From Geomonas propionica (GTDB lineage Bacteria; Desulfobacterota; Desulfuromonadia; Geobacterales; Geobacteraceae): DNA of 64,000 bases. A program made the translations under genes and the position numbers. Of the stretch, positions 35,069-45,294 are shown piece after piece. The first letter of the stretch is position 1; the number at the start of each line of letters is the position of its first letter. The stretch is from NCBI RefSeq assembly GCF_016458235.1, contig NZ_JAEMHK010000008.1:124001-188000 (forward strand). The letters are read 5' to 3'. Below the pieces are notes generated by a model. The model was not told the origin of the DNA. It saw only the letters and a list, made by a program, of their open reading frames with translations, and did no database searches.

Positions 35069-37823
35069 AGTTGTGCGCCAGATTCTGCGCTTCTTTTGCA
35101 TTAGCCTGGAAGATGTTGGCGAGCTCGAAAATCAGGTTCAACGTTCCCTGGTAGCCTACCCACATCTTGTGGTGCGAGCCCAACCTATCGAACACCGGCA
35201 TCCCCGTTCTCAGATGGGCGCCTATCCCCAATTTTTTCGCCGCCTGGCGGCCATTGGAATTGGCCACCAACAGGTCCGCTCCAGCCGCCGTCTGTTCCAG
35301 GTCCTCAAGGTCACCGACAAAGATGTTCTCGACCGGCAAAAGGTCGAGCCCGCGTGTCCTGGTGGCGGTGATGGCGACCTGGATGTCGCAGCCAAGCCCG
35401 GCCAGGAAATCGGTCATACCTTTCAGGTGATCGGCCTCCAGCGCCAGCGCGACTTTCTTCTGGCCGAACTGGTAGTGGCAATCGACCATGGCATCCATCA
35501 GTCTGCTTCTCCAGCGCCTGAACTTCTCCGGCACAGGTCTGTCCGAGATCACTGAGAGCGTAGCCATCAGGAGATCGGACTCGGCGAGACCGGTAATCGA
35601 AGTAAACCCGTAGCTCGGGATACCAAACCTCTCCTTGAGAATGCCGGCGGCATCGGCGAGCGAGTCACCGAAATAGAGCGTGGCGATGCTCCTTCCCGCC
35701 GCCTTGATCCGTTCAACGCCGACGCCCCCAACAGAGAGTGCGGAGACAGTAGCGTCGATGTGTCCATCCAGTGCATTGGATATGTCGGGCACCACCACTG
35801 GATCCAATCCAAAGCCCTTGCATATTTCAGCAATTTCTTCGACCTCTGCAGGAGTTAGCTGACAGCCAGGCAGGATACTTACCTGTACAGGTACAGGAAT
35901 GCCGCCTTCCGGGATGGTCTGAACGATCGCTTCGACGGCTGCAGCGTACCCCTCCTGCATCGAGCCGCAATAATCCGGGGTGGACGCGTGGATGACCGGT
36001 ATATGGTTGTGCTCGGGATGCGCCTCGCGAAACTTGAAGATGGCGCTTCGAACATCGTCCCCCATGGTCTCGGTTAGCCCTGTCGTCATCACTCCCACCA
36101 CCGCCGGTTTGAACTTCTCCATGACACGGTTGAGGCCAAGTCTCACGTTGTCCCAGCCACCGAAGATCGCTGCGTCCTCGCTCATGCTGGTCGAGTTGAG
36201 GGCGATGGACTCCTTGAAGTGCCGTGAAAGCTGCAGCCTGATGAAGGTGGAGCACCCTTGCGCGCCGTGCAGAAGGCCCAGCATTCCGTCGATGCCGAGG
36301 TAGGCGAGCGTGGCGCCCAAGGCCGGTGAGTTCTTCTGCGGGTTGACGGTGGCGTTCTTGGTCGGCACCTTGACCCGCGACCCTTTCATGTCAATCGCGG
36401 CAACCCGGACTGCATGTCCCGCGGTGCGGGCCAGGTCGATTTCCAGCGCCGTAGCGTCCTTTTCCCATGGGGCCTTTCCGTTCAAGACCGGCCAGATCGG
36501 GTTGTTGACGGTTAGGTCGAGCTGTTTGGCGAAGGTGACCATGCCGGCATAGCCAGCGTAAGGGTGCGAGCGACCGTGGTTTATGTCCAGAAACGGCGTC
36601 TTGGTCTTCAGTGCGAGGTACTTGGTCTTCCCCCCCGCCACGATAAGGTCGGGAAGCTTGTCGTACATGACCGAGAGCAGGCCCGCGGTGCTGGTGTCGG
36701 TGATGATGGAGGCGTCTTCATGCATCAGCGCCTTCATGCGGTAAAAATCTTCCAGCGTCGAGTTCTGCGTCCCAGCGGCGAGTATCTCGACGCCAAGCTC
36801 GGCAAGCGCGTTGACCATGGACCAGGTCTTCACCCCGCCGGTGAAGAGGACAGCCCTTTTCCCTTCCAGTCGTGCCCGGTACGGAGCCAGTTCCGCGCGG
36901 CAGGCAGCCTCGCTCTCGGCGATCAGTTTTTCCACCCTGTCCTGCATGACCCGTTTTTCCAGGCCGTTCACCTGGTCATCCAATTCCCGCGCGATGTCGC
37001 GTAGCGCCTTGGCAACGTCGGTCATGCCGTAGAAGGACTCTTCCAGATACGGGATGCCGAAGTTCTTCTGCATCTTCTTGGCGAGGTTGGTGAGGCTCTT
37101 GGAACAGACGATGATGTTCAGCTTGGCGCGGTGCGCGTAGCGCAACTCCTCGAACTTCGCGTCGCCGCTGATACAGGAAAGGACGCGGATGCCGAGGCGT
37201 TCGAAGAGCGGTAGCATGCCCCAAAGGTCGCCGGCGATGTTGTACTCGCCGATGAGGTTGATGTCGTAGTCCGTGGTGTACTCGGGTTCGGCGGTGCCGA
37301 TGACATATTTGAAGAGGGTCTCCCCCGCCAGGCGGTTGCCGATGTTCTTGTCGCCGATGAAGCCGGGTGTGTTCACCGGAATTACCGGGATGTTCACCTT
37401 GTCCCTGGCTGCATCGCAGACCGCCTCGATATCGTCGCCGGTCATGGAGGTAACGCAGGTGGCGTAGACGAAGATCGCCTTCGCCTCTGGATAGCGCGTC
37501 GCGAGTTCCTGGATGGCGCGGTACAGCTTCTTCTCTCCGCCGAAGATGACGTCGTTTTGCAGCATCTCGGTCGTGAAGCCGCGGCGGTAGATCTGGGAAT
37601 CGGAGGAACGGGCGCCCCGGTTGTCCCAGGAGTTCCCGGCGCAGGCGATGGGGCCGTGCACCAGGTGAATGACGTCCGTGATGGGCATGAGGACCACGCG
37701 CGCGCCGTCATAGGCGCAGCTTCGTTCCGTCCCTTCGCCCGGTTCGGATTTTTTGCAAAACTTGGGAGCCCCGGCGTCGTGTGTGTCGCAATCTGTCGTG
37801 TCGTACCAATCCGGCTTCGCCAT
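35067..37823 (-). CDS. nifEN: Fused NifEN, FeMo-cofactor scaffold
   Basis: 918 residues, one protein in place of NifE and NifN. Residues 1-455 are NifE (cluster cysteines in ERSCAYDGARV, HGPIACAGNSW and VYATCVTSMTGDD). Residues about 480-918 are NifN (HGAQGCSTFIRLQLSRHF, TTGLTETMGDD). NifEN matures the FeMo-co precursor delivered by NifB and NifX before transfer to NifDK. There is no sign of an internal stop or frameshift. AAGGAGGCTCCA precedes the ATG. The gap from nifK carries a long terminator-like hairpin. Confidence 0.93.
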   Translation of the reverse strand: MAKPDWYDTTDCDTHDAGAPKFCKKSEPGEGTERSCAYDGARVVLMPITDVIHLVHGPIACAGNSWDNRGARSSDSQIYRRGFTTEMLQNDVIFGGEKKLYRAIQELATRYPEAKAIFVYATCVTSMTGDDIEAVCDAARDKVNIPVIPVNTPGFIGDKNIGNRLAGETLFKYVIGTAEPEYTTDYDINLIGEYNIAGDLWGMLPLFERLGIRVLSCISGDAKFEELRYAHRAKLNIIVCSKSLTNLAKKMQKNFGIPYLEESFYGMTDVAKALRDIARELDDQVNGLEKRVMQDRVEKLIAESEAACRAELAPYRARLEGKRAVLFTGGVKTWSMVNALAELGVEILAAGTQNSTLEDFYRMKALMHEDASIITDTSTAGLLSVMYDKLPDLIVAGGKTKYLALKTKTPFLDINHGRSHPYAGYAGMVTFAKQLDLTVNNPIWPVLNGKAPWEKDATALEIDLARTAGHAVRVAAIDMKGSRVKVPTKNATVNPQKNSPALGATLAYLGIDGMLGLLHGAQGCSTFIRLQLSRHFKESIALNSTSMSEDAAIFGGWDNVRLGLNRVMEKFKPAVVGVMTTGLTETMGDDVRSAIFKFREAHPEHNHIPVIHASTPDYCGSMQEGYAAAVEAIVQTIPEGGIPVPVQVSILPGCQLTPAEVEEIAEICKGFGLDPVVVPDISNALDGHIDATVSALSVGGVGVERIKAAGRSIATLYFGDSLADAAGILKERFGIPSYGFTSITGLAESDLLMATLSVISDRPVPEKFRRWRSRLMDAMVDCHYQFGQKKVALALEADHLKGMTDFLAGLGCDIQVAITATRTRGLDLLPVENIFVGDLEDLEQTAAGADLLVANSNGRQAAKKLGIGAHLRTGMPVFDRLGSHHKMWVGYQGTLNLIFELANIFQANAKEAQNLAHN

Positions 37824-37846
37824 TGGAGCCTCCTTTAGAAGCGGTT

Positions 37847-37966
37847 AAAAACTAGGGGCTAGGGACTGGGGACTAGGGGCTAGTAAAGCCAAGACCTTGC
37901 TCTTGAAGCAGCTAGGGATGCCGCTTTTAGTTATTGCTAGCCCCCAGCCCCTAGTCCCTAGTCCCC
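37847..37966 (-). terminator. Long hairpin with T-run between nifK and nifEN
   Basis: Arms of about 30 nt built from CTAGGGGCTAGGGACTGGGG (37852 on) and its approximate complement CCCCCAGCCCCTAGTCCCTA (37941 on) can pair. On the minus strand the hairpin ends in TAGTTTTTAA. It may act as a partial terminator reducing nifEN relative to nifHDK. Confidence 0.6.
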
Positions 37967-37971
37967 GGGTG

Positions 37972-39435
37972 TTATCTCATCATCTCGAACTTACGGTCTT
38001 CGCAGGTCTCGTCCACGACCTCTATGAACTTGTTGCAGATGGTGGTCAGCATGTTGATGGCGCCCTGATAACCGATCAAGGGAGCGCGGTGAAGGTTGAC
38101 ACGGTCGAAGACCGGGAAGCCGAAACGAAACAGCGGGATATTGGCGTCGCGTGCGGCGAACTTGCCGTGGGTGTCGCCAATCATGGCGTCCACTGGGTCG
38201 GTCATCAGCAAGCTTCTCATGTGCCAGAGGTCCTTGCCCATGTAGATCTTGCACCCCTTGCCGTCCGGGGACGCGTCCAACAGCGCCTGAATCTCTTTCT
38301 CTACCTTTTTGGTCCCCTTGCTGCAGAGGATGTGGTGCGGTCGCGCGCCCATCTCCAGCAGGAAGGAAACGTAGCCCAAGAGGTAATCCGGGTCGCCGTA
38401 GAGCGCGAACTTCTTGCCGTGGATGTACTGGTGCGCGTCGGTCATGGCGTCGACGGCGTTGCCGCGCTCGGCCTTAAGCGACTCCGGCACCGGCTTGCCG
38501 AACAGCTCGGAGAGCTTCAGAAGCAGGGCATCGGTCTTGGCGACGCCGAACGGTGTCGGCAGGGAGGCGTGGACGCCGGAGTAGCTGTCCTTGATCCAGG
38601 CGAAGGTCTTGGCGCTTGCAAAGGGAGCTACGGTCAGGGTCGCCTTGCCGTTGATGGAATCCGCCGCGTCCTCCAGCTTGGTGCCGCCCGGGTAGGGACG
38701 GTAGGTGCCGTCCAGGGGCGAATCGAAGGTGTCGGAGATATCGGCGAGCAGCGTGTAGGGGATGCCGAATTCCTTGAGGATTCTCTTGTACTCGCGGTAG
38801 TTGCCGGTGTTGCAGTCAAAGCCTGGGATCAGGTTCAGCTTCCCGGTGCAGCGCCCCTCGATTTTCTTGCCCTCGGTCAGCGTCTGCAGGATGGAGAGGA
38901 GCATCGAGTCGTAGCCGTGAACGTGGGAGCCGTTGAAGCTCGGAGTGTTGGCGTAGGGGAGCGGGTAGTCCTGCGGCACGATCCCTTTGTTCCTCGCGTT
39001 CTTGATGAACGCGGTCAGGTCGTCGCCGATGACTTCCGGCATGCAGGAGGTGAAGACCGCCATCATTTTCGGCTTGTAGATGGTGTAGGCGTTCTCCAGT
39101 GCCTCGTGCAGGTTGTTCTGCCCCCCGAACACGGCGCCGTCCTCGGTCATGGAGTCGGACACGGCCGGAGCCGGCTCGCGGAAGTGACGGTTGAAGGTGG
39201 AGCGGTAGTACGAGGCGCACCCTTGGGAGCCGTGCACGAAGGGGAGCGTCCCCTCGAATCCGTGCGCGGCGAGCTCGGCACCCAGCGGCTGGCAGGCGTG
39301 CGGCGGGTTGATCACCAGTGCCTGGCGGGCGAAGTTCTTTTCCTTGTACTCCTCGGTATTGATCCACGCGGAAACCCGTTTCACTTCCTCTTCGGGTGTC
39401 TCGGTAACGTATTTCACGGCGGCTTCTGCAGTCAT
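37972..39435 (-). CDS. nifK: NifK, nitrogenase MoFe protein beta subunit
   Basis: 487 residues. P-cluster ligands are visible in NPPHACQPLGA, HGSQGCASYYRS and FTSCMPEVIGDD, with the conserved HGYDSM region. It forms the alpha2beta2 dinitrogenase with NifD. AAAGGAGCATAAAC precedes the ATG. It sits third in nifHDK, 80 nt after nifD. Confidence 0.95.
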   Translation of the reverse strand: MTAEAAVKYVTETPEEEVKRVSAWINTEEYKEKNFARQALVINPPHACQPLGAELAAHGFEGTLPFVHGSQGCASYYRSTFNRHFREPAPAVSDSMTEDGAVFGGQNNLHEALENAYTIYKPKMMAVFTSCMPEVIGDDLTAFIKNARNKGIVPQDYPLPYANTPSFNGSHVHGYDSMLLSILQTLTEGKKIEGRCTGKLNLIPGFDCNTGNYREYKRILKEFGIPYTLLADISDTFDSPLDGTYRPYPGGTKLEDAADSINGKATLTVAPFASAKTFAWIKDSYSGVHASLPTPFGVAKTDALLLKLSELFGKPVPESLKAERGNAVDAMTDAHQYIHGKKFALYGDPDYLLGYVSFLLEMGARPHHILCSKGTKKVEKEIQALLDASPDGKGCKIYMGKDLWHMRSLLMTDPVDAMIGDTHGKFAARDANIPLFRFGFPVFDRVNLHRAPLIGYQGAINMLTTICNKFIEVVDETCEDRKFEMMR

Positions 39436-39515
39436 GTTTATGCTCCTTTAGGCCGGCGACAAATCCGTCGCACGGCGGTAGGTCAGATTGATAAATCCTT
39501 GTCTTGATCTGCGCT

Positions 39516-40958
39516 CTAGAAGGGCGCCTTCACCAGTTTCCAGGTCGGGCTGTTGACGGCCATGTCGACGTCGCGGGCGAAGATCGGGAAACCGTTGTAG
39601 GCGTGGTACGGGCCGGAGTAATCCCAGGAATGCATCTGGCGGAACGGGATGCCCATCTTCTGGAACAGGTATTTCTCTTTGATGCCCGAGCCGACCAGGT
39701 CAGGACGGAGTTCGTCAACGAACTGCTCCAGCTCGTGCTCGGAGGCGTCGTCGTAGATGACGGTGGCTTCCGGCATCTCCACGGAGGTCCTCTCGTAGTC
39801 GTCGCCGTGGGCGAATTCGTAACCGGAGCCGACCACCGTCATGCCGAGGTCAGCATAGGCGTTTACGGTGTGACGGGGGCGCAGACCGCCGACGTAGAGC
39901 ATCACCTTCTTACCTTCCAGGCGCGGACGGTACTCGTCGATCACGGCCTGCATGATCGGGTCGTACTTGGCGATGGCCGCCTCCACCTTCTCCTTGATGT
40001 TGTCGTCGAAGTACTCGGCGATCTTCCTCAGGCTCTCGCGGATCTTGGTGGGGCCGAAGAAGTTGAATTCGAGCCAGGGGATGCCGTATTTCTCTTCCAT
40101 CACGCGGCACATGTAGTTCATGGAGCGGTAGCAGTGGATCAGGTTCAGTTTCACCTTGTGGGTCGCCGCGATCTTCTCGAGCTCGCCGTCGCCGGTCCAG
40201 ACCGCCTTGACGTTAAGACCTATTTCTTCAAGCAGAGGTTTAACGCTCCAGACGTCGCCGCCGATGTTGTAGTCACCGATGAGGGCGATGTCGTACGGGG
40301 ACTCCGGCTCGGCGAACTCGCGGGTGCCGATGATGTGGTCGCGGATGGTATCGTTGGAGATGTGGTGGCCAAGCGACTGCGATACGCCGCGGAAACCCTC
40401 GCAGTTGCAGGGGATGACCGGGAGGTCGAGTTCCTTGGAGGCGGTCTTCGCCACCGAGTTGATGTCGTCACCGATGAGGCCGACTGGGCACTCCGAGAGG
40501 ACCGAGATGCCCTTGGCGAGCGGAAAGAGTTCGTGCGCCTCGTTCAGGAGCGTCTTCAGCTTCTTGTCGCCCCCGTAGACGATGTCCTTTTCCTGGAAAT
40601 CGGAGGTGAACTGCATGGCGAACTGGGTGACGCCGTTAATCCCGGTCACCAGATTGCGACGTGTGCCCCAGGAGTACCAGCCACAGCCGACCGGGCCGTG
40701 GGAGACGTGCACCATGTCGCGGATCGGTCCCCAGACCACCCCTTTGGCGCCTGCATAGGCGCAGCCGCGGGCGCTCATGATACCGGGAATGGTCTTGCGG
40801 TTACTCTTGACGCAGGCCCCCTCCCCTTCGTTGGGAGCCAGGTGCGGCGCCCTCTTCTTCTTGGCCTTATCCGGATAGATCTCCATGGCGTGATCGATCA
40901 TCGCCTGGGTAGATTCCTTTGTGATCCCAGCTACTTTCTTTACGGGTGCTCCTGACAT
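39516..40958 (-). CDS. nifD: NifD, nitrogenase MoFe protein alpha subunit
   Basis: 480 residues from ATG 40958 (AAGGAGCCTTAT upstream); a frame start 36 nt earlier is less likely. P-cluster cysteines lie in RGCAYAG (66), PVGCGW (92) and [11 protein letters not shown]. FeMo-co is held by Cys in [10 protein letters not shown] and His in [12 protein letters not shown]. The conserved cofactor-pocket residues I checked are those of a Mo-dependent enzyme. It lies 48 nt after nifH. Confidence 0.95.
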   Translation of the reverse strand: MSGAPVKKVAGITKESTQAMIDHAMEIYPDKAKKKRAPHLAPNEGEGACVKSNRKTIPGIMSARGCAYAGAKGVVWGPIRDMVHVSHGPVGCGWYSWGTRRNLVTGINGVTQFAMQFTSDFQEKDIVYGGDKKLKTLLNEAHELFPLAKGISVLSECPVGLIGDDINSVAKTASKELDLPVIPCNCEGFRGVSQSLGHHISNDTIRDHIIGTREFAEPESPYDIALIGDYNIGGDVWSVKPLLEEIGLNVKAVWTGDGELEKIAATHKVKLNLIHCYRSMNYMCRVMEEKYGIPWLEFNFFGPTKIRESLRKIAEYFDDNIKEKVEAAIAKYDPIMQAVIDEYRPRLEGKKVMLYVGGLRPRHTVNAYADLGMTVVGSGYEFAHGDDYERTSVEMPEATVIYDDASEHELEQFVDELRPDLVGSGIKEKYLFQKMGIPFRQMHSWDYSGPYHAYNGFPIFARDVDMAVNSPTWKLVKAPF

Positions 40959-41006
40959 ATAAGGCTCCTTTTCAGGGGGGGATGCCGATTCCACCCCTGC
41001 AGAAAA

Positions 41007-41981
<975 letters not shown>

Positions 41982-42030
41982 TCAGATGCGGAGGCGACGC
42001 GGAGCTCTTTTAGTTTTCGAGGCCAATTCC

Positions 42031-42070
42031 AAATAAAAAGGGCGCTCCGTACTGCTACGGTGGCGCCCTT
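42031..42070 (-). terminator. Leader terminator upstream of nifH
   Basis: The minus strand reads AAGGGCGC ... GCGCCCTT with an inner ACCGTA/TACGG pairing, followed by TTTATTT. It lies between the sigma-54 promoter and the nifH start. Confidence 0.85.
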
Positions 42071-42106
42071 GCCTTCTTGCTTTGGTTGGAATACCTCGGT
42101 GTATCC
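42062..42106 (-). promoter_or_regulatory. Dual hexaloop RNA (ANTAR target) in the nifH leader
   Basis: Hairpin 1 (42088-42106) is GGATAC-ACCGAG-GTATTCC. Hairpin 2 (42062-42073) is GGC-AAGGGC-GCC. Each loop has six nt with A at 1 and G at 4. Hairpin 2 uses the same bases as the 5' arm of the terminator, so binding would favour read-through. The layout equals that of the nifB leader. Confidence 0.75.
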
Positions 42107-42129
42107 CTATTCGGTTTTGTTGTTACTTT

Positions 42130-42145
42130 AGCAGCTACCGTGCCA
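42130..42145 (-). promoter_or_regulatory. Sigma-54 promoter for nifHDK
   Basis: The minus strand reads TGGCACGGTAGCTGCT; GG and GC have the required 10-nt spacing, with one mismatch to TGGCACG-N4-TTGCW. The start would be near 42118. Confidence 0.82.
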
Positions 42146-42284
42146 ACTTGTAACTTCTCGTTTTTACTTCGCTATACCGTTTACAAAATCATCATTCTTT
42201 GCGGCTCGGGGCTTTTGGGTGAGGCATATGCCTAACATTTGTGCACCGTTCAGGCAGTGCTCGGTGTGTATCGAACCTCGTGAT

Positions 42285-43427
42285 CTATGCCGCCAACGAT
42301 ACCGCTAAGGACTGGTGCAGCTTGAGCAGGTCTTTTGCCGCAAGCGGCCCTTTGATGCGCTGAGCGGTGCTTCTGACCTGGGCCATCAGTTCCTGCGCCT
42401 CGTCACGGGAAATCGGGATCCCGATCTGGCGGTAGCTTTCCACGATGCCATTAGTGCCAGAGTGCTTGCCGGCCACGATGTGCCTGGTGAGGCCGACTTC
42501 TTCAGGCGGAAACAGCTCGTAGTTACGCGGGTCCTTCAATACCCCGTCCGCATGCAGCCCGGACTCGTGCGAGAACACCTTCTCCCCCACCACAGCCTTC
42601 CAGGCAGGCACCTCGCGGTTGGAGGCGCGTCCTACCAGCCTGGATACGGCTCGAAAGCGCCTGGTGTCGATGCCGACATCGATGCCGCAGGCGACCTTGA
42701 GGGCCATGACCACCTCTTCAAGAGCCGCGTTTCCGGCTCGCTCGCCCAGGCCGTTGACGGTAGTGCTGATGTAGCGCGCCCCTCCCCTCACCCCCGCGAG
42801 AGCGTTGGCGGTGGCCAGTCCTAGGTCATTGTGGGTGTGCACCTCGATATCCATTTCCGGGACGGCACTTTTCAGACGCGCTACCTTCTCGTACATGGCG
42901 AAGGGATCGAGGATGCCCAGCGTGTCACAGAACCGGAAGCGGTCCGCACCGTTTTCGTGCGCGATTCGCAGCAACTCGGCCAGGAAGTCACCGTCGGCGC
43001 GGCTGGCGTCCTCGCCCCCGACACAGACGTACAGCCCCTTCCCCTTGGCGAAACCCAGTGCGCGCTTCAACTGTTCCTTCACCCAAGTCCTGCTCTTGTT
43101 GATCTTGTGCTCGATCATGATGTCGGACACGCTCAGCGAAATATCCACGGACTCAATGCCGCAGGCGATGCTCGCTTCGATGTCCGTTACCAGTGCCCGG
43201 TTCCAGGTGATGAGTCGGGCCGATAGCCCGAGATTAACCAGGGCCCGGATCGATGTGCGTTCCTCCTCGCCCATGGCCGGGATGCCGCACTCAAGCTCGT
43301 GCACCCCCATGTCGTCGAGGTGCCTCGCGATGGCGATCTTCTCGCGGGTGCTGAAGACGACGCCAGCCGTCTGTTCGCCGTCGCGCAATGTCGTGTCGCC
43401 GATGAATACCCTTGCTTGCTCACCCAT
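42285..43427 (-). CDS. nifV: NifV, homocitrate synthase
   Basis: 380 residues of the isopropylmalate/homocitrate synthase family. DTTLRDGEQT begins at residue 11, with the metal-binding HTHNDLGLA and the family motif NGLGERAGNAALEEV. The length and the nif location point to NifV, which condenses acetyl-CoA and 2-oxoglutarate into the homocitrate ligand of FeMo-co, not to leucine synthesis. AAGGAGGCGCT precedes the ATG. It is upstream of nifH but has its own promoter. Confidence 0.9.
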   Translation of the reverse strand: MGEQARVFIGDTTLRDGEQTAGVVFSTREKIAIARHLDDMGVHELECGIPAMGEEERTSIRALVNLGLSARLITWNRALVTDIEASIACGIESVDISLSVSDIMIEHKINKSRTWVKEQLKRALGFAKGKGLYVCVGGEDASRADGDFLAELLRIAHENGADRFRFCDTLGILDPFAMYEKVARLKSAVPEMDIEVHTHNDLGLATANALAGVRGGARYISTTVNGLGERAGNAALEEVVMALKVACGIDVGIDTRRFRAVSRLVGRASNREVPAWKAVVGEKVFSHESGLHADGVLKDPRNYELFPPEEVGLTRHIVAGKHSGTNGIVESYRQIGIPISRDEAQELMAQVRSTAQRIKGPLAAKDLLKLHQSLAVSLAA

Positions 43428-43469
43428 AGCGCCTCCTTCCGAAGCCGAAACTCCATTTCCAAAGCGTAG

Positions 43470-43530
43470 CGGGCGACGTTGCCCTCCAGTTGCCGTGAGG
43501 CATTGACCTTGTAGAGCAGAAGCTATGCCA
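43470..43530 (-). promoter_or_regulatory. Candidate sigma-54 promoter and single hexaloop for nifV
   Basis: TGGCATAGCTTCTGCT at 43515-43530 has correct GG-GC spacing but a weaker -24 element. A GGGC-AACGTC-GCCC hairpin (43472-43485) has the A1/G4 loop. No second hexaloop or terminator is visible, unlike nifB and nifH. Confidence 0.5.
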
Positions 43531-43765
43531 GTAGACGGAAAGAGTCGGTATACGCGAACCGCCGCTTACTCAAGTAGCCGAAGTCACATGGAAAAACACG
43601 GCGCTCAACTTTGCTTGGCGGGGTGACGTCTGAAAGTGTACATGGCATGACAACCAGCAGGACGCTTAAATAAATGGCAGAAACCGCCTTGGACCCTCAT
43701 GCGCGACATCTTCTCTGCTTATATTGCTGGTAGACTGTCAGTGATAGACAAACAAAGGAGTCGTT
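43531..43765. other. nifV to ABM-protein divergent intergenic region
   Basis: About 235 bp upstream of two divergent genes. AGGAG precedes the 43766 start. I see no gene and no palindromic repeat here. Confidence 0.5.
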
Positions 43766-44326
43766 ATGTCAGAGATGCCTGATCAAGGCGCGACGGTCGT
43801 CATCACCCACCGGGTGAAAGACGGGCAGCAGGCGGGCTACGACGAGTGGTTGGAAGAGATTGGGCCTTTATGCAGAGCCTCCCTCGGTCATCTCGACTGG
43901 CATATCGTCCGCCCTCTACCCGGCCTGTCCGAGACCTATACCATAGTCATCCGATTCGACACCGTAGAGAACCTGCAAGTATGGATGAATTCGGAGGTGC
44001 GCCGGCAACTGATAGAAAAGGTCCGTCCATTGCTCGCCGGCGACGACGACTTTTTTGTTCGTAGCGGCCTGGACTTCTGGTTCACACCGCAGGGGGCGAA
44101 AGCGAAAGTGCCGGTCCGTTGGAAACAATTCCTGGTGACGTGGTCGGCGATTTTCCCGCTAGCGACATGCGTGCCGTTGGCCTTAATACCGATGCTGCGT
44201 TGGCTCGGTCTGCCTCATCTTTCCTACCTCGACACGTTCTTCGTCTCCGGCGCTATCGTGTTCCTCATGGTCTACTTGGTCATGCCGCGCTATACGCGAT
44301 TGGTGCAGCGCTGGCTCTTTCGCTGA
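43766..44326 (+). CDS. Membrane-anchored ABM (antibiotic biosynthesis monooxygenase-like) domain protein
   Basis: 186 residues. Residues 8-100 have the ABM dimeric alpha-beta-barrel pattern (ATVVITHRVKDGQQAGYDEW, RFDTVENLQVWMNSEVRRQL). Two transmembrane helices follow (about 122-145 and 155-173). This domain pairing is common, but the substrate is not known. It is a single gene with AGGAG upstream of the ATG. Confidence 0.78.
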   Translation: MSEMPDQGATVVITHRVKDGQQAGYDEWLEEIGPLCRASLGHLDWHIVRPLPGLSETYTIVIRFDTVENLQVWMNSEVRRQLIEKVRPLLAGDDDFFVRSGLDFWFTPQGAKAKVPVRWKQFLVTWSAIFPLATCVPLALIPMLRWLGLPHLSYLDTFFVSGAIVFLMVYLVMPRYTRLVQRWLFR

Positions 44327-44389
44327 TCAATCCCTGCTGCCCCCTCCCCTCGACGTTCCAACACACTTGATGCGCCTTTCTTTGCCACA

Positions 44390-44830
44390 ATGCTCGCGGA
44401 GCGCTCCCAGAAGGCCGCCGCGGAAATCTCCAATCTGTCCCAGGGTAGCGTGGAAGTGGCGGACAAGGCAGGCGAGATGCTGGCGCAGATGCTTCCCAAT
44501 ATCCAGAAGACGTCGGAATTGGTGCAGGAGATCACCGCCGCCTGTAAGGAACAGGATGCCGGCGTGGTGCAGATCAATCAGGCGATTCAGTAACTCGACC
44601 AGGTGATTCAGCAGAATGCGTCGGGCGCGGAGGAAATGGCGAGCACCGCCGAGGAACTTGCCAGCCAGGCCGAGCAACTTCAAGGCGCCATTGCCCAGCT
44701 CACCACTGGCGATAAGGGCGAGAAGGCGATTGCGCCGATGCGCAGGCCCGCAGTAAACCCCGCAGCGAAGAGAGCTGCCGCGAAGCCCACCGCCAGCAAA
44801 CTCACTTGCCAGTGCGGTGCTCGATCTTGA
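44390..44830 (+). pseudogene. Methyl-accepting chemotaxis protein remnant
   Basis: The frame encodes the last quarter of an MCP signalling domain ([23 protein letters not shown] onward). It starts abruptly with no sensor or HAMP part and contains an in-frame TAA at 44591-44593 where intact relatives read Gln-Gln (NQAIQ stop [10 protein letters not shown]). It resembles the 3' end of the intact MCP at 46050-48113, at roughly three-quarters nucleotide identity by eye. It is therefore an older or paralogous copy, not a fresh duplication. Confidence 0.8.
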
Positions 44831-44992
44831 AGAACAGGACGAGCGGTTCGAGAAATACTAGTAAAAGGTTGCTAACTGTGATCCAAGTTACATCTAAATA
44901 GTACGAATTACTCCAATCTGCCGTTTACAGTGTGGATGCTTTCAGTCTCGAGTGTGGCGGGAACAACGTCATTAGCTGAAAAGGAGGACGTG

Positions 44993-45214
44993 ATGGCTTC
45001 CAAAGATCGCAGCGGCGGTGCCAGGTTGGATTCGGCGGATTTTTGTGTCCTGCAGGTGCAGCTTTCCAGCAAGGGAGCAGTGGCAAGCTCCTATCCACAG
45101 ACTCACTTCGTGACGGTAGACAACCAGATGGAGACACTGGACTTCGTACACAACAATCTGGACCTGTGCGCGAAAAACATCCTCAAGCTGCTCCGCTGCA
45201 AAGACAACAAATAA
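44993..45214 (+). CDS. Small hypothetical protein
   Basis: 73 residues from ATG 44993 (AAGGAGG 6 nt upstream). It contains two cysteines near the ends of its halves (DFCVLQVQLSSKGAV, LDLCAKNILKLLRC) and no signal peptide. No family is recognised. It lies between the MCP remnant and the DUF1499 remnant and is followed by a perfect hairpin, which supports it as a real transcription unit. Confidence 0.6.
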   Translation: MASKDRSGGARLDSADFCVLQVQLSSKGAVASSYPQTHFVTVDNQMETLDFVHNNLDLCAKNILKLLRCKDNK

Positions 45215-45246
45215 GAAATCCCCGGGAGCACTCTCCCGGGGATTTC
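45215..45246. terminator. Perfect 14-bp hairpin between the small gene and the DUF1499 remnant
   Basis: GAAATCCCCGGGAG pairs with CTCCCGGGGATTTC around CACT. On the minus strand it is followed by TTATTTG and on the plus strand by an A-run, so it could serve as a bidirectional terminator. Confidence 0.65.
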
Positions 45247-45294
45247 AAAAAAACTCCTTCGTAATGTCTGGCACCGGCGATAGCCCAGCCTCGC

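Noticed and set aside
37897-40955. Two long plus-strand frames (536 and 483 residues)
   Set aside because: They are exact antisense shadows of nifK and nifD, which are certain.
42146-42284. NifA-type TGT-N10-ACA enhancer upstream of nifH
   Set aside because: No good match was found by eye; Geobacter is known to use other activators for nif sigma-54 promoters.
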